Shown one piece after another: positions 1-5,068 of a stretch of DNA of 7,587 nucleotides; position 1 is the first letter of the stretch, and the number at the start of each line of letters is the position of its first letter. The position numbers were made by a program, and so were the translations under genes. The notes beneath the pieces were generated by a model. It saw only the letters and a program-made list of their open reading frames with translations. It was not told the DNA's origin and searched no databases. The stretch is from Candidatus Kuenenia stuttgartensis (GTDB lineage Bacteria > Planctomycetota > Planctomycetia > Pirellulales > UBA1268): assembly GCA_945876515.1 (NCBI GenBank), contig CAMCPF010000138.1, positions 1-7,587 on the forward strand. The letters are read 5' to 3'.

Positions 1-11
1 AGCATGAAAGC

Positions 12-353
12 ATGGCCACAGCACTCACGCCCATCTGGGCACCGACGCCTGAGAAGATGCAGGCCGCCGTCGAGCGGCTCGTGGCGGTCGCGCAGCCGAC
101 GAAGATCATTCTCTTTGGGTCGCAGGCCCGCGGCGACGCCGATGATTACAGCGATGTCGATCTGCTCGTGATCAAGCCGCACGTCGCGGATCGCTATGAA
201 GAAATCATCGAACTCGACCGATCGCTCGCCGGAATTCTTATGCCCGTAGACATTCTCCTCGTCAGCGAAGCCGAATTCGAGGAGCGAGCAGATCAGCCCG
301 GCACTGTTGAGCGAGCCGCACGACAGGAAGGCCGCGTGCTGTATGCCGCCTGA
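12..353 (+). CDS. MNT-type minimal nucleotidyltransferase (MntA-like, putative antitoxin of a HEPN/MNT pair)
   Basis: A 113-residue protein with a Pol-beta-type nucleotidyltransferase core. The signature GSQARGDADDYSDVD covers residues 36-50: GS at 36-37 and the metal-binding aspartates D48 and D50. The likely third acidic residue is D80 in the strand PVDILLV. The length suits stand-alone MNT proteins. In characterised MNT/HEPN pairs the MNT partner transfers AMP from ATP to a tyrosine of the HEPN toxin and silences it; that this protein does so is inference. All catalytic residues look intact. The ATG at 12 is the first in frame in the window and no clear ribosome-binding site is visible in the 11 bases before it. 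The 3' end overlaps the HEPN gene by 11 bases, so the two are probably translated together. The DNA is less GC-rich than the genes to the right (31 of 60 bases G/C at 181-240), which hints at transfer. Confidence 0.9.
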   Translation: MATALTPIWAPTPEKMQAAVERLVAVAQPTKIILFGSQARGDADDYSDVDLLVIKPHVADRYEEIIELDRSLAGILMPVDILLVSEAEFEERADQPGTVERAARQEGRVLYAA

Positions 354-723
354 CCGGCCGGAAATACTTCTGCGGAAGGCGCGGCAAGACGAGCTTGTGC
401 TCGAGCGGCTCCTTGACGACCGTGAAGTCGATGACGACACGCTGGGATTTCATGCCCAACAGGCAGTTGAGAAGTTGCTCAAAGCTGTTTTGGCATCGCG
501 TGGCGTCGGGTATCCCAGGACGCACAACCTCCGCATTCTGATCGAGTTACTCACCAAAGACGGCATCCACTTGCCTGAAGACCTCTCGCAAGTCGCCAGG
601 CTGACCCAGTTTGGAACCACTTTCCGCTACGACGCGATCCAGTCGCTCGCTGCAGGCGAACGGGCAAAGTGGCTCGATCAGGTTCGGGGCCTACGGGCGT
701 TTGCGGAGCCGTTGATTCGCTGA
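343..723 (+). CDS. HEPN-domain protein (PF05168-like), partner of the MNT gene
   Basis: A 126-residue all-helical HEPN protein. The diagnostic stretch FHAQQAVEKLLKAVL lies at residues 36-50, followed by the PRTHNLRIL element at 58-66 and an FRYDA element at 94-98, where related proteins usually read ARYPD. This arrangement matches the HEPN family PF05168 rather than the HepT (DUF86) branch. The ATG at 343 lies inside the end of the MNT gene and gives an N-terminus that begins at the domain; an in-frame TTG at 307 would add 12 residues and is less likely. The overlap with the MNT gene supports a two-gene operon and a toxin/antitoxin or nucleotide-sensing role. I cannot find the Rx4-6H RNase motif of active HEPN toxins: R53 and H61 are separated by seven residues and no histidine follows R95. 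RNase activity is therefore doubtful and the exact role unknown. Confidence 0.88.
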   Translation: MPPDRPEILLRKARQDELVLERLLDDREVDDDTLGFHAQQAVEKLLKAVLASRGVGYPRTHNLRILIELLTKDGIHLPEDLSQVARLTQFGTTFRYDAIQSLAAGERAKWLDQVRGLRAFAEPLIR

Positions 724-725
724 AT

Positions 726-738
726 GGCCGGACTGGCC
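726..738. terminator. Small hairpin in an 18-base convergent gap
   Basis: Between the stop of the HEPN gene (723) and the stop of the minus-strand MazG-like gene (742) the arms GGCC at 726-729 and GGCC at 735-738 can pair around a five-base loop. Its place between two convergent stops fits a bidirectional terminator, but the stem is only 4 bp and there is no T-run on either side, so the call is weak. Confidence 0.22.
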
Positions 739-741
739 GGC

Positions 742-1122
742 TCAGCCGCCACCTAGTTCCGTGTATTTGCGGGCGTTGCCGCGGGCGAGCTCAACGGGGT
801 ATTTCTCCTCATTGGCGGCGAGTTTGGCGGAAACCGCCTCGGCCAGGTCGATGCCGAGCCGGTCGGCGAGGAGCATGGCAAACATCACGACGTCGGCGAT
901 CTCGTCGGCCACAAGGGTCCGCTTGGCCGCGTCGGCCAGATCCTGATCGACCTCGGCGTCGGTCTTCCAGAGAAATCGCTCCTGGAGTTCAGCCGCCTCG
1001 ATGGCCGTCGCCGCGGCCAGGTTCTTGGGCGTGTGAAACTGCGCCCAATCGCGGGCATCGCGAAACCGGGCTACGGCTGCGACGAGGTCGGCGAGCGTGG
1101 CGGCAGCAGGGGGCTGAGACAT
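742..1122 (-). CDS. MazG-like nucleotide pyrophosphohydrolase (dCTP pyrophosphatase / RS21-C6 type)
   Basis: A 126-residue all-alpha NTP pyrophosphohydrolase. The WAQFHTPKNLA segment at residues 26-36 is typical of the RS21-C6/dCTPase-like MazG group. The magnesium-binding ExxE...ExxD motif is complete: E42 and E45 in IEAAELQE, and E74 and D77 in DEIADVV, with 28 residues between E45 and E74. The C-terminal KYPVE...RG...KY pattern (from residue 107) is also characteristic. The family hydrolyses (d)NTPs to (d)NMP and pyrophosphate and cleans non-canonical or excess nucleotides from the pool; the precise substrate cannot be read from sequence. The gene stands alone, converging on the MNT/HEPN pair. 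The start is the only sensible ATG before the domain. No Shine-Dalgarno is visible, but TATCCT (minus strand, 1134-1129) lies six bases before the ATG, so a leaderless transcript is possible. Confidence 0.93.
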   Translation of the reverse strand: MSQPPAAATLADLVAAVARFRDARDWAQFHTPKNLAAATAIEAAELQERFLWKTDAEVDQDLADAAKRTLVADEIADVVMFAMLLADRLGIDLAEAVSAKLAANEEKYPVELARGNARKYTELGGG

Positions 1123-1128
1123 GGGGTC

Positions 1129-1134
1129 AGGATA
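1129..1134 (-). promoter_or_regulatory. Possible -10 element for leaderless transcription of the MazG-like gene
   Basis: On the minus strand TATCCT ends six bases before the ATG at 1122. It fits the TANNNT pattern found at this distance before leaderless starts in other phyla. There is no Shine-Dalgarno to compete with it, and I see no good -35 box 17 bases upstream. The assignment rests on position and a short motif only. Confidence 0.25.
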
Positions 1135-1165
1135 GCTGAAGCCTGCGAAACCGCCCCTCTCCCCA

Positions 1166-1191
1166 ACGTCCGATAATGTCTCTTATGTCCG
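1166..1191. repeat. Three short direct repeats, AT-richer patch in the mazG-cvpA gap
   Basis: In the otherwise unremarkable 242-base non-coding gap 1123-1364, three related heptamers follow each other: ACGTCCG at 1166-1172, ATGTCTC at 1176-1182 and ATGTCCG at 1185-1191, offset by 10 and 9 bases. ATAA (1173-1176 region) and TTAT (1183-1186) also face each other around the middle unit. The patch is locally AT-rich and could be a protein-binding site or the relic of an insertion-sequence end. No transposase fragment lies next to it. Confidence 0.4.
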
Positions 1192-1364
1192 GTTCCGCCT
1201 CCCTGCGTTCGAGCCTTTTTTCCAGGACGCAAACGCCGCTCCTGCCCTGCCGGTCCACGCGGCCTTGAGCCCTTGACCTGCCTGCCGCCCACGGCCGACA
1301 AGTCGCCGCCGCTCACGGTGCGGAACGCAGCTGGTCGCGTCGGCCCCTGGCGCCCGATGGCAGG

Positions 1365-2189
1365 TCAGCGGATGGGCAGCGGAGTCTGCGCGCCCACCGG
1401 AAACTGACCCGGCGGCGCCTGCTCGAAGCCCGGTCGATTCGAAAAGCCGCTGGTCGCCGGACGGGCCGGTTGCGCGGGTGGTGCCGCCGGGTGTCCTGGG
1501 GGCAACGGCTGCCAGGCCGGCGCGGCGCCACCGGCGGGCTGGGCACCGAACCCGGCGGCTCCCCCCTGCCCCGTGCCGGTCCAGGCCGCCGCCGATTGGA
1601 CCCCTTCCCACATCGCCTGCAGCGGTGACGCGGCGGGGCCGGCCGCCTGCGGCGGCGGCATCATGCCGGCGGGCTTCCGCAGCTCGTCCTGAAAGCGATC
1701 CACGAACGGCTTGACCGTCTCGACGACGTCAGGGGGGAGCACCTGGTCGGCCCGCACGATCAGCTCGGCCACGAGCCTGCCGCTGCGGCTGCCCACGATC
1801 TGATCGCGGTAGCCAGGGGCGAGCGTGACGGAGAAGAACGTCACCACCACGCACAGCAGCAGGCCCTTGGCCAGGCCGAGCAGGAGGCCCAACTGATGGT
1901 CGAAGGAAGAAAGCTGAACGGTCTTGATCAGCCCCGAGACGACGCTGAAGGAGAGCCAGACGCCGAGCGATGTCGCGACGTAGAGCGCGAGCATCGCCAC
2001 AAGCCGGTTCCACGGAGCCTGGCTGCCGAAGAACGGGGCCAGCGGACCGCCGAACCGCAGGGCGACCGCCGCGCTGGCGGCAATGCCCGCGATCCAGGCC
2101 AGTTGCCAAACCATGCCTTTGAAGTAGCCGAGCACCGCGGCAACCGCGAGGATGCCCAGCATCACGAGGTCGTAGCCTTCGATCGCCAT
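1365..2189 (-). CDS. CvpA-family inner-membrane protein with long Pro/Ala/Gly-rich tail
   Basis: A 274-residue protein. The first 125 residues form four hydrophobic segments (about 7-25, 28-47, 62-88 and 100-124) with the family pattern YDLVMLGILAVAAVLGYFKG at the start and a glycine/leucine-rich last helix (GLLLGLAKGLLL). This is the CvpA fold, named after colicin V production in E. coli; CvpA proteins are linked to envelope homeostasis and stress tolerance but lack a defined biochemical activity. A soluble segment to about residue 173 is followed by roughly 100 residues of low-complexity Pro/Ala/Gly/Gln sequence, unusual beside the compact family of about 160 residues. The ATG at 2189 is chosen because the domain begins directly after it and GGAGG lies 11 bases upstream; the open frame extends to an ATG at 2318, but those 43 extra residues do not look like CvpA. 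It is a single gene with large non-coding spaces on both sides. Confidence 0.85.
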   Translation of the reverse strand: MAIEGYDLVMLGILAVAAVLGYFKGMVWQLAWIAGIAASAAVALRFGGPLAPFFGSQAPWNRLVAMLALYVATSLGVWLSFSVVSGLIKTVQLSSFDHQLGLLLGLAKGLLLCVVVTFFSVTLAPGYRDQIVGSRSGRLVAELIVRADQVLPPDVVETVKPFVDRFQDELRKPAGMMPPPQAAGPAASPLQAMWEGVQSAAAWTGTGQGGAAGFGAQPAGGAAPAWQPLPPGHPAAPPAQPARPATSGFSNRPGFEQAPPGQFPVGAQTPLPIR

Positions 2190-2200
2190 CTCCCGAGCCG

Positions 2201-2205
2201 CCTCC
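2201..2205 (-). promoter_or_regulatory. Shine-Dalgarno GGAGG of the cvpA-like gene
   Basis: GGAGG on the minus strand lies 11 bases before the ATG at 2189. The spacing is on the long side. It supports that start over the longer open frame beginning at 2318. Confidence 0.45.
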
Positions 2206-2387
2206 GGGGTGTTGCTGCCGCTCTCGGCGCGGAGTGTAGGCCCGATCTCCCGGCGGGCGAAGGGCAGATCGAGCCGGCAAAAAACCCGTAACCATTGGAT
2301 CGAGGCGAACCACTGCAAGCACCGCAGTCACCCCATCCCTCCCAGCCGCCGCAAGCCCCTGCTGGCTCGCGGGACCATCAAACTACC

Positions 2388-2426
2388 CAAGCCTCCCAGG
2401 CCGGCAGGGCGGTCCCCTGAGGCTTG
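2388..2426. repeat. 8-bp inverted repeat, large hairpin
   Basis: CAAGCCTC at 2388-2395 pairs perfectly with GAGGCTTG at 2419-2426; past a two-base bulge AGG (2398-2400) can add three pairs with CCT (2416-2418). No T-run follows on either strand, so this is not a classical terminator. Confidence 0.55.
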
Positions 2427-2441
2427 AACAGACCCCCAAGA

Positions 2442-2467
2442 ACTGCCGACCGCACCGTTCCGGCAGT
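2442..2467. repeat. 7-bp inverted repeat
   Basis: ACTGCCG at 2442-2448 is the exact reverse complement of CGGCAGT at 2461-2467, with a 12-base loop. It is the second hairpin of the cluster between the cvpA-like and YdjM-like genes. Confidence 0.5.
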
Positions 2468-2540
2468 GCAGGGGAGCCAGTGCCCCAGTTTCTGACGCCT
2501 GGCCCCCGAACTGACGATATGGACGATGCGTCTACCCGGA

Positions 2541-2558
2541 CCGGGGCCCTGGCCCCGG
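2541..2558. repeat. Perfect 18-base GC palindrome (8+2+8)
   Basis: CCGGGGCC at 2541-2548 and GGCCCCGG at 2551-2558 are perfect reverse complements around CT. As RNA it would form six pairs with a six-base loop. It lies 57 bases before the ATG of the YdjM-like gene, so it could be an operator or a leader hairpin. No T-run follows. Confidence 0.55.
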
Positions 2559-2615
2559 CTCGGGCAGAAGCGGCATCGGCAGGGCCGGAAGGGAATCCGG
2601 TCTGCGCGAGGCCGC

Positions 2616-3356
2616 ATGGGGGATGACTGCTCCGTGCCCGGATTCCGCGTGCACATTACCGGTTCGTCGATCGTGGGCGCCGGCTACGGCCTGGCCGCCT
2701 GGTACGTCGGCGACATGCACCCCATGACGTGTGCGCTCGGGGCCGGCCTGTGCAGCGTGGCCGGCATGATGCCCGACCTCGACAGCGGGCCGGGCATCCC
2801 GCTGCGGGAGAGCGTGGCCTTCGCCGCCGCCGTCGTGCCCATGATGATGATCCACCGGTTTCAGCAGACCGGCCTGCCGCTCGAGGCCATCATCGTGGCG
2901 GGCGCCGCCATCTATCTGGCCATCCGTTTCGGCATGTCGTGGCTGCTCAAGAACTATGCGGTCCACCGCGGCATGTTCCACAGCCTGCCGGCGGCGGCGA
3001 TCGCCGGACAGGTGACGTTTCTGGCCTTCGCCTCCGAGGAGCCGCTGCGCCGCTACTTCGTTTCGAGCGCCGTCGTGCTCGGCTTCCTGACGCACCTCGT
3101 GCTCGACGAGATTTGGAGCGTGAAACTGGGGATGTTCGGGCCCAAGTTCAAGAAGTCATTTGGGACGGCGCTGAAGTTCCACGGCCCGGTGCTCTGGCCC
3201 AACCTCCTGACCTACGCCCTGGCCCTGGCGCTCGGTGCACTGGCCGCAGGCGACGCGGCCTGGACCGAGAAACTGGCGACCGCTCGGCAACAGATGGAGC
3301 AGGCCGCGAGGCCCTACCAGCAGTGGCAGCAGCCACAGTGGCAGTATCGCCGCTAG
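2616..3356 (+). CDS. YdjM/DUF457-type membrane-bound metal-dependent hydrolase-like protein
   Basis: A 246-residue multi-spanning membrane protein. Conserved polar residues sit where the YdjM (PF04307) family keeps its presumed metal site: H13 in VHITGSS, D54 and D56 in MMPDLDS, H117 and H122 in HRGMFHS, and H160 and D164 in THLVLDE. These proteins are annotated as membrane-bound metal-dependent hydrolases; the substrate is unknown, and enzymatic activity here is inference. The C-terminus has a hydrophobic segment (about 197-211) and a Gln/Trp-rich tail (YQQWQQPQWQYRR). The ATG at 2616 has GAGG four bases ahead; the GTG at 2634 (VPGFRVHITGSS) matches the N-terminus I remember for planctomycete relatives and may be the true start. 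The open frame back to 2526 encodes an Arg/Pro-rich stretch unlike protein. The ZIP gene follows 93 bases later on the same strand, perhaps co-transcribed. Confidence 0.85.
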   Translation: MGDDCSVPGFRVHITGSSIVGAGYGLAAWYVGDMHPMTCALGAGLCSVAGMMPDLDSGPGIPLRESVAFAAAVVPMMMIHRFQQTGLPLEAIIVAGAAIYLAIRFGMSWLLKNYAVHRGMFHSLPAAAIAGQVTFLAFASEEPLRRYFVSSAVVLGFLTHLVLDEIWSVKLGMFGPKFKKSFGTALKFHGPVLWPNLLTYALALALGALAAGDAAWTEKLATARQQMEQAARPYQQWQQPQWQYRR

Positions 3357-3365
3357 CGTGCGGCG
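3348..3365 (+). terminator. Hairpin straddling the stop codon of the YdjM-like gene
   Basis: CGCCGC (3348-3353) and GCGGCG (3360-3365) pair perfectly around a six-base loop that contains the TAG stop. There is no T-run, so it would be a weak intrinsic terminator, an RNA-stabilising end, or chance in GC-rich DNA. Confidence 0.3.
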
Positions 3366-3385
3366 GGCCAGCCGGCCGGACGGAC

Positions 3386-3423
3386 CATGATCCTTGCCCC
3401 GGCGAACGGCACAGGGGATCATG
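3386..3423. promoter_or_regulatory. 8-bp inverted repeat upstream of the ZIP gene
   Basis: CATGATCC (3386-3393) and GGATCATG (3416-3423) are exact reverse complements; inside, TGCC (3395-3398) and GGCA (3408-3411) can pair too, giving a nested hairpin of 38 bases. It ends 26 bases before the ATG at 3450. Position suggests control of the metal transporter, either as a structured leader or as a two-half-site operator. The 22-base spacing is wide for a simple metalloregulator dimer. An in-frame ATG at 3387 falls in the left arm. Confidence 0.45.
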
Positions 3424-3449
3424 ACCCTCTCTCACCTCCGGGGCCCCCG

Positions 3450-4397
3450 ATGAACCTGTTCGCGGCCGCGCCGCCGGCCACCGTCCCCTCCGCCGCCTCG
3501 CTCGGGGTCTATCTGCTGCTCATCGCCCTGGCGGCGATCGCGGGGGGGTCGTCCGTGGCCTTTCTTTCGCTCGGACACCGCACCATGCAGGTGCTGCTCT
3601 CATTCACCGGCGGGGTGCTGCTGGGCGTCGGCCTGCTCCACCTGCTTCCGCACGCCGCCCTCGAACTCGACGGCGACGTCGACACCACGATGGGCTGGGC
3701 CCTGGCGGGCTTCGTGGCCATGTTTCTCCTGGAGCGGGCCTTTCACGGCCACGCCCACCACGCCGCCGACTCGGCCTGCGACCATGGACACGGCGCCGAC
3801 GGCCACCAGCCCGACCATCACCACCACGCCCACCGGGCACCTGCCGCCTCGGCCCGCGGCCCGTGGGCCTGGTGCGGCGCGTTCGCCGGCCTCGCGCTTC
3901 ACAGCCTGGCCGACGGGGCGGCGCTCGCCGCGTCGGTCGGCGCCGACGCGGCCCACGGCGCCGGGCCGCTGGCGGGCGTGGCCACGTTTCTCGCGATCCT
4001 GCTCCACAAGCCGCTCGACGCCGCGATCATCGCCGCGCTCATGACCGAGGCGGGAGCTTCCCGTGGCCTCCGCCTGGCCGCGACGGTCGCCTACGCCCTG
4101 GTCGTACCGCTCGGGGCGATCTCGTTTCTCGTGAGCCTGCCGCTGTTCGGCGGGCAGCAGGCGGCCGTGCTCGGGGTCGCGCTGGCCGTCGCCGGGGGCG
4201 CGTTCGTGTGCATCGCCGCCGCCGACCTGCTGCCCGAAGTGCAGTTTCACACGCACGACCGACTGCTGCTGACCACGGCACTCGCACTCGGGTTGGCCAT
4301 GGCGTGGGGCATCACCGTGGCCGAACGGTCGTCACACGGCCACTCGCTGCACGATCACGGTGGGCTCCCGGCCGCGGTCCCCAGGCCGCCGCTCTGA
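3450..4397 (+). CDS. ZIP-family divalent metal transporter
   Basis: A 315-residue inner-membrane protein with about eight predicted helices (roughly 17-37, 46-66, 80-97, 138-165, 172-198, 205-231, 237-258, 271-292). The long loop after helix 3 is histidine-rich (residues 99-128, about a dozen His), as in many ZIP proteins, where it binds zinc or related metals. Helix 4 carries HSLADG (151-156), the form of the HNxxEG/HSxxDG metal site, and helix 5 carries HKPLD (186-190) where many ZIPs have HExPHE. A second His cluster (HGHSLHDH) lies near the C-terminus. ZIP proteins move Zn(II), Fe(II) or Mn(II) into the cytosol; metal and direction cannot be fixed here. The ATG at 3450 places helix 1 normally; the frame extends to an ATG at 3387, but that stretch overlaps an inverted repeat and reads as Pro/Gly filler. 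The stop is 2 bases from the stop of the opposite-strand gene. Confidence 0.9.
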   Translation: MNLFAAAPPATVPSAASLGVYLLLIALAAIAGGSSVAFLSLGHRTMQVLLSFTGGVLLGVGLLHLLPHAALELDGDVDTTMGWALAGFVAMFLLERAFHGHAHHAADSACDHGHGADGHQPDHHHHAHRAPAASARGPWAWCGAFAGLALHSLADGAALAASVGADAAHGAGPLAGVATFLAILLHKPLDAAIIAALMTEAGASRGLRLAATVAYALVVPLGAISFLVSLPLFGGQQAAVLGVALAVAGGAFVCIAAADLLPEVQFHTHDRLLLTTALALGLAMAWGITVAERSSHGHSLHDHGGLPAAVPRPPL

Positions 4398-4399
4398 GT

Positions 4400-4954
4400 T
4401 CAAGCGACGACGTCGAGCCCACGCGTCGTGCGCTCCCGCCGCACCGCGACCATCACCTCGTCGATCAGGGCGTGCTGGCCGCGGATCGCCGGTAGTTGCG
4501 CCTGAAAACACCAGGCGATCACCGCCGCCAGGCCGATGCCGCCGACGAGGTGCCAGGTCGCCCACTCCCGGCTGCCCGCCGCGAGCCCGCCTCCCGGGTC
4601 GGCCGCGCCTCCGAGCGCGACGATGCCCACCATCGCCAGCATCCCGATCACGGCGAACGGAAACGCCCCCCGTTTGAGTTGCTTGCTGCGACTGACGAGG
4701 GCGGCATCGAGCCCATACGTCTCGACCACTTCGCGACACCAGCGGCCGGTTCCGATGAAATACGTCACGGAGATGCTGTTGACCAAGAGGACGACCAGCG
4801 CCGTCAACATTCCGGAGAGGCGATGCACCGTACCCCAGCGGAGCGCGGCCGGATCGGTCGCGTCGTGTTGGTCGCCCATCCACAGGCCGAGACCGGCCGT
4901 GGCCGCCAACAGGGCGACGGCGAACAGGGCGGCACGGGCGAATGTCTTTTCCAT
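4400..4954 (-). CDS. Four-helix membrane protein of unknown function
   Basis: A 184-residue protein I cannot assign to a named family, although the stretch around VHRLSGMLTALVVLLVNSIS resembles hypothetical proteins I remember from planctomycetes. Hydrophobic segments lie at about 7-26, 44-66, 97-116 and 133-150. H44 stands at the start of the second segment and H135 at the start of the fourth (TWHLVGG); two such histidines could bind heme or a metal, but this is speculation. A conserved-looking amphipathic region (RWCREVVETYGLDAALVSRSKQLKR, residues 71-95) connects the second and third helices. The gene is transcribed away from pdxA with a 114-base divergent gap and converges on the ZIP gene with only 2 bases between stops. 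No Shine-Dalgarno precedes the ATG at 4954. That it is a real gene is supported by its coherent membrane topology. Confidence 0.75.
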   Translation of the reverse strand: MEKTFARAALFAVALLAATAGLGLWMGDQHDATDPAALRWGTVHRLSGMLTALVVLLVNSISVTYFIGTGRWCREVVETYGLDAALVSRSKQLKRGAFPFAVIGMLAMVGIVALGGAADPGGGLAAGSREWATWHLVGGIGLAAVIAWCFQAQLPAIRGQHALIDEVMVAVRRERTTRGLDVVA

Positions 4955-5032
4955 GGTGGCGGAGGACCGCGGGCGGCGTCATGACGGGGCTGGCTGCGGC
5001 ACCCGCTGCCGAACCATGCCTCCGACCATGAC

Positions 5033-5038
5033 GTTATA
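5033..5038 (-). promoter_or_regulatory. Possible -10 box in the divergent gap before the four-helix protein
   Basis: TATAAC on the minus strand (one mismatch to TATAAT) is the only AT-rich hexamer in the GC-rich 4955-5068 gap. Read on the plus strand the same site gives TTATAG facing pdxA. No matching -35 box is evident in either direction, so this is a weak candidate. Confidence 0.25.
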
Positions 5039-5068
5039 GCCTGCCCACGCCGGCCGTATGCTGTGGCG

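Larger units (their letters stand above)
2190..2615. other. 426-base divergent intergenic region with several inverted repeats
   Basis: No reading frame here looks like protein on either strand. The stretch separates two divergent genes, so it should carry both promoters, but I find no convincing -35/-10 pair. Its striking content is a run of inverted repeats in the right-hand part: arms at 2388-2395/2419-2426, 2442-2448/2461-2467 and 2541-2548/2551-2558, listed separately, plus weaker ones at 2312-2316/2324-2328 and GGGG/CCCC near 2472-2486. The duplicated hexamer GACGAT occurs at 2513-2518 and 2522-2527. A structured leader or a small RNA is possible. Confidence 0.6.

Noticed and set aside
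669..1139. Plus-strand open frame opposite the MazG-like gene
   Set aside because: Arg-rich antisense translation; the minus strand carries the complete MazG motif set.
1216..1221. Run of six T on the plus strand as an intrinsic terminator
   Set aside because: No stable GC stem precedes it, and no plus-strand gene ends nearby; both flanking genes are on the minus strand.
1071..1611. Minus-strand open frames across the mazG-cvpA gap
   Set aside because: Arg/Gly-rich, overlapping both neighbouring genes out of frame, and without ribosome-binding sites or motifs.
2388..2426. Inverted repeat as an intrinsic terminator
   Set aside because: No T-run follows the stem on either strand and both flanking genes point away from it.
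3387..3449. Upstream ATG as the start of the ZIP protein
   Set aside because: It would add 21 Pro/Gly-rich residues before helix 1 and its ATG lies in the left arm of an inverted repeat; the ATG at 3450 fits the family better.
3600..4256. Minus-strand open frame opposite the ZIP gene
   Set aside because: Low-complexity Gly/Arg/Val sequence, antisense to a well-supported transporter.
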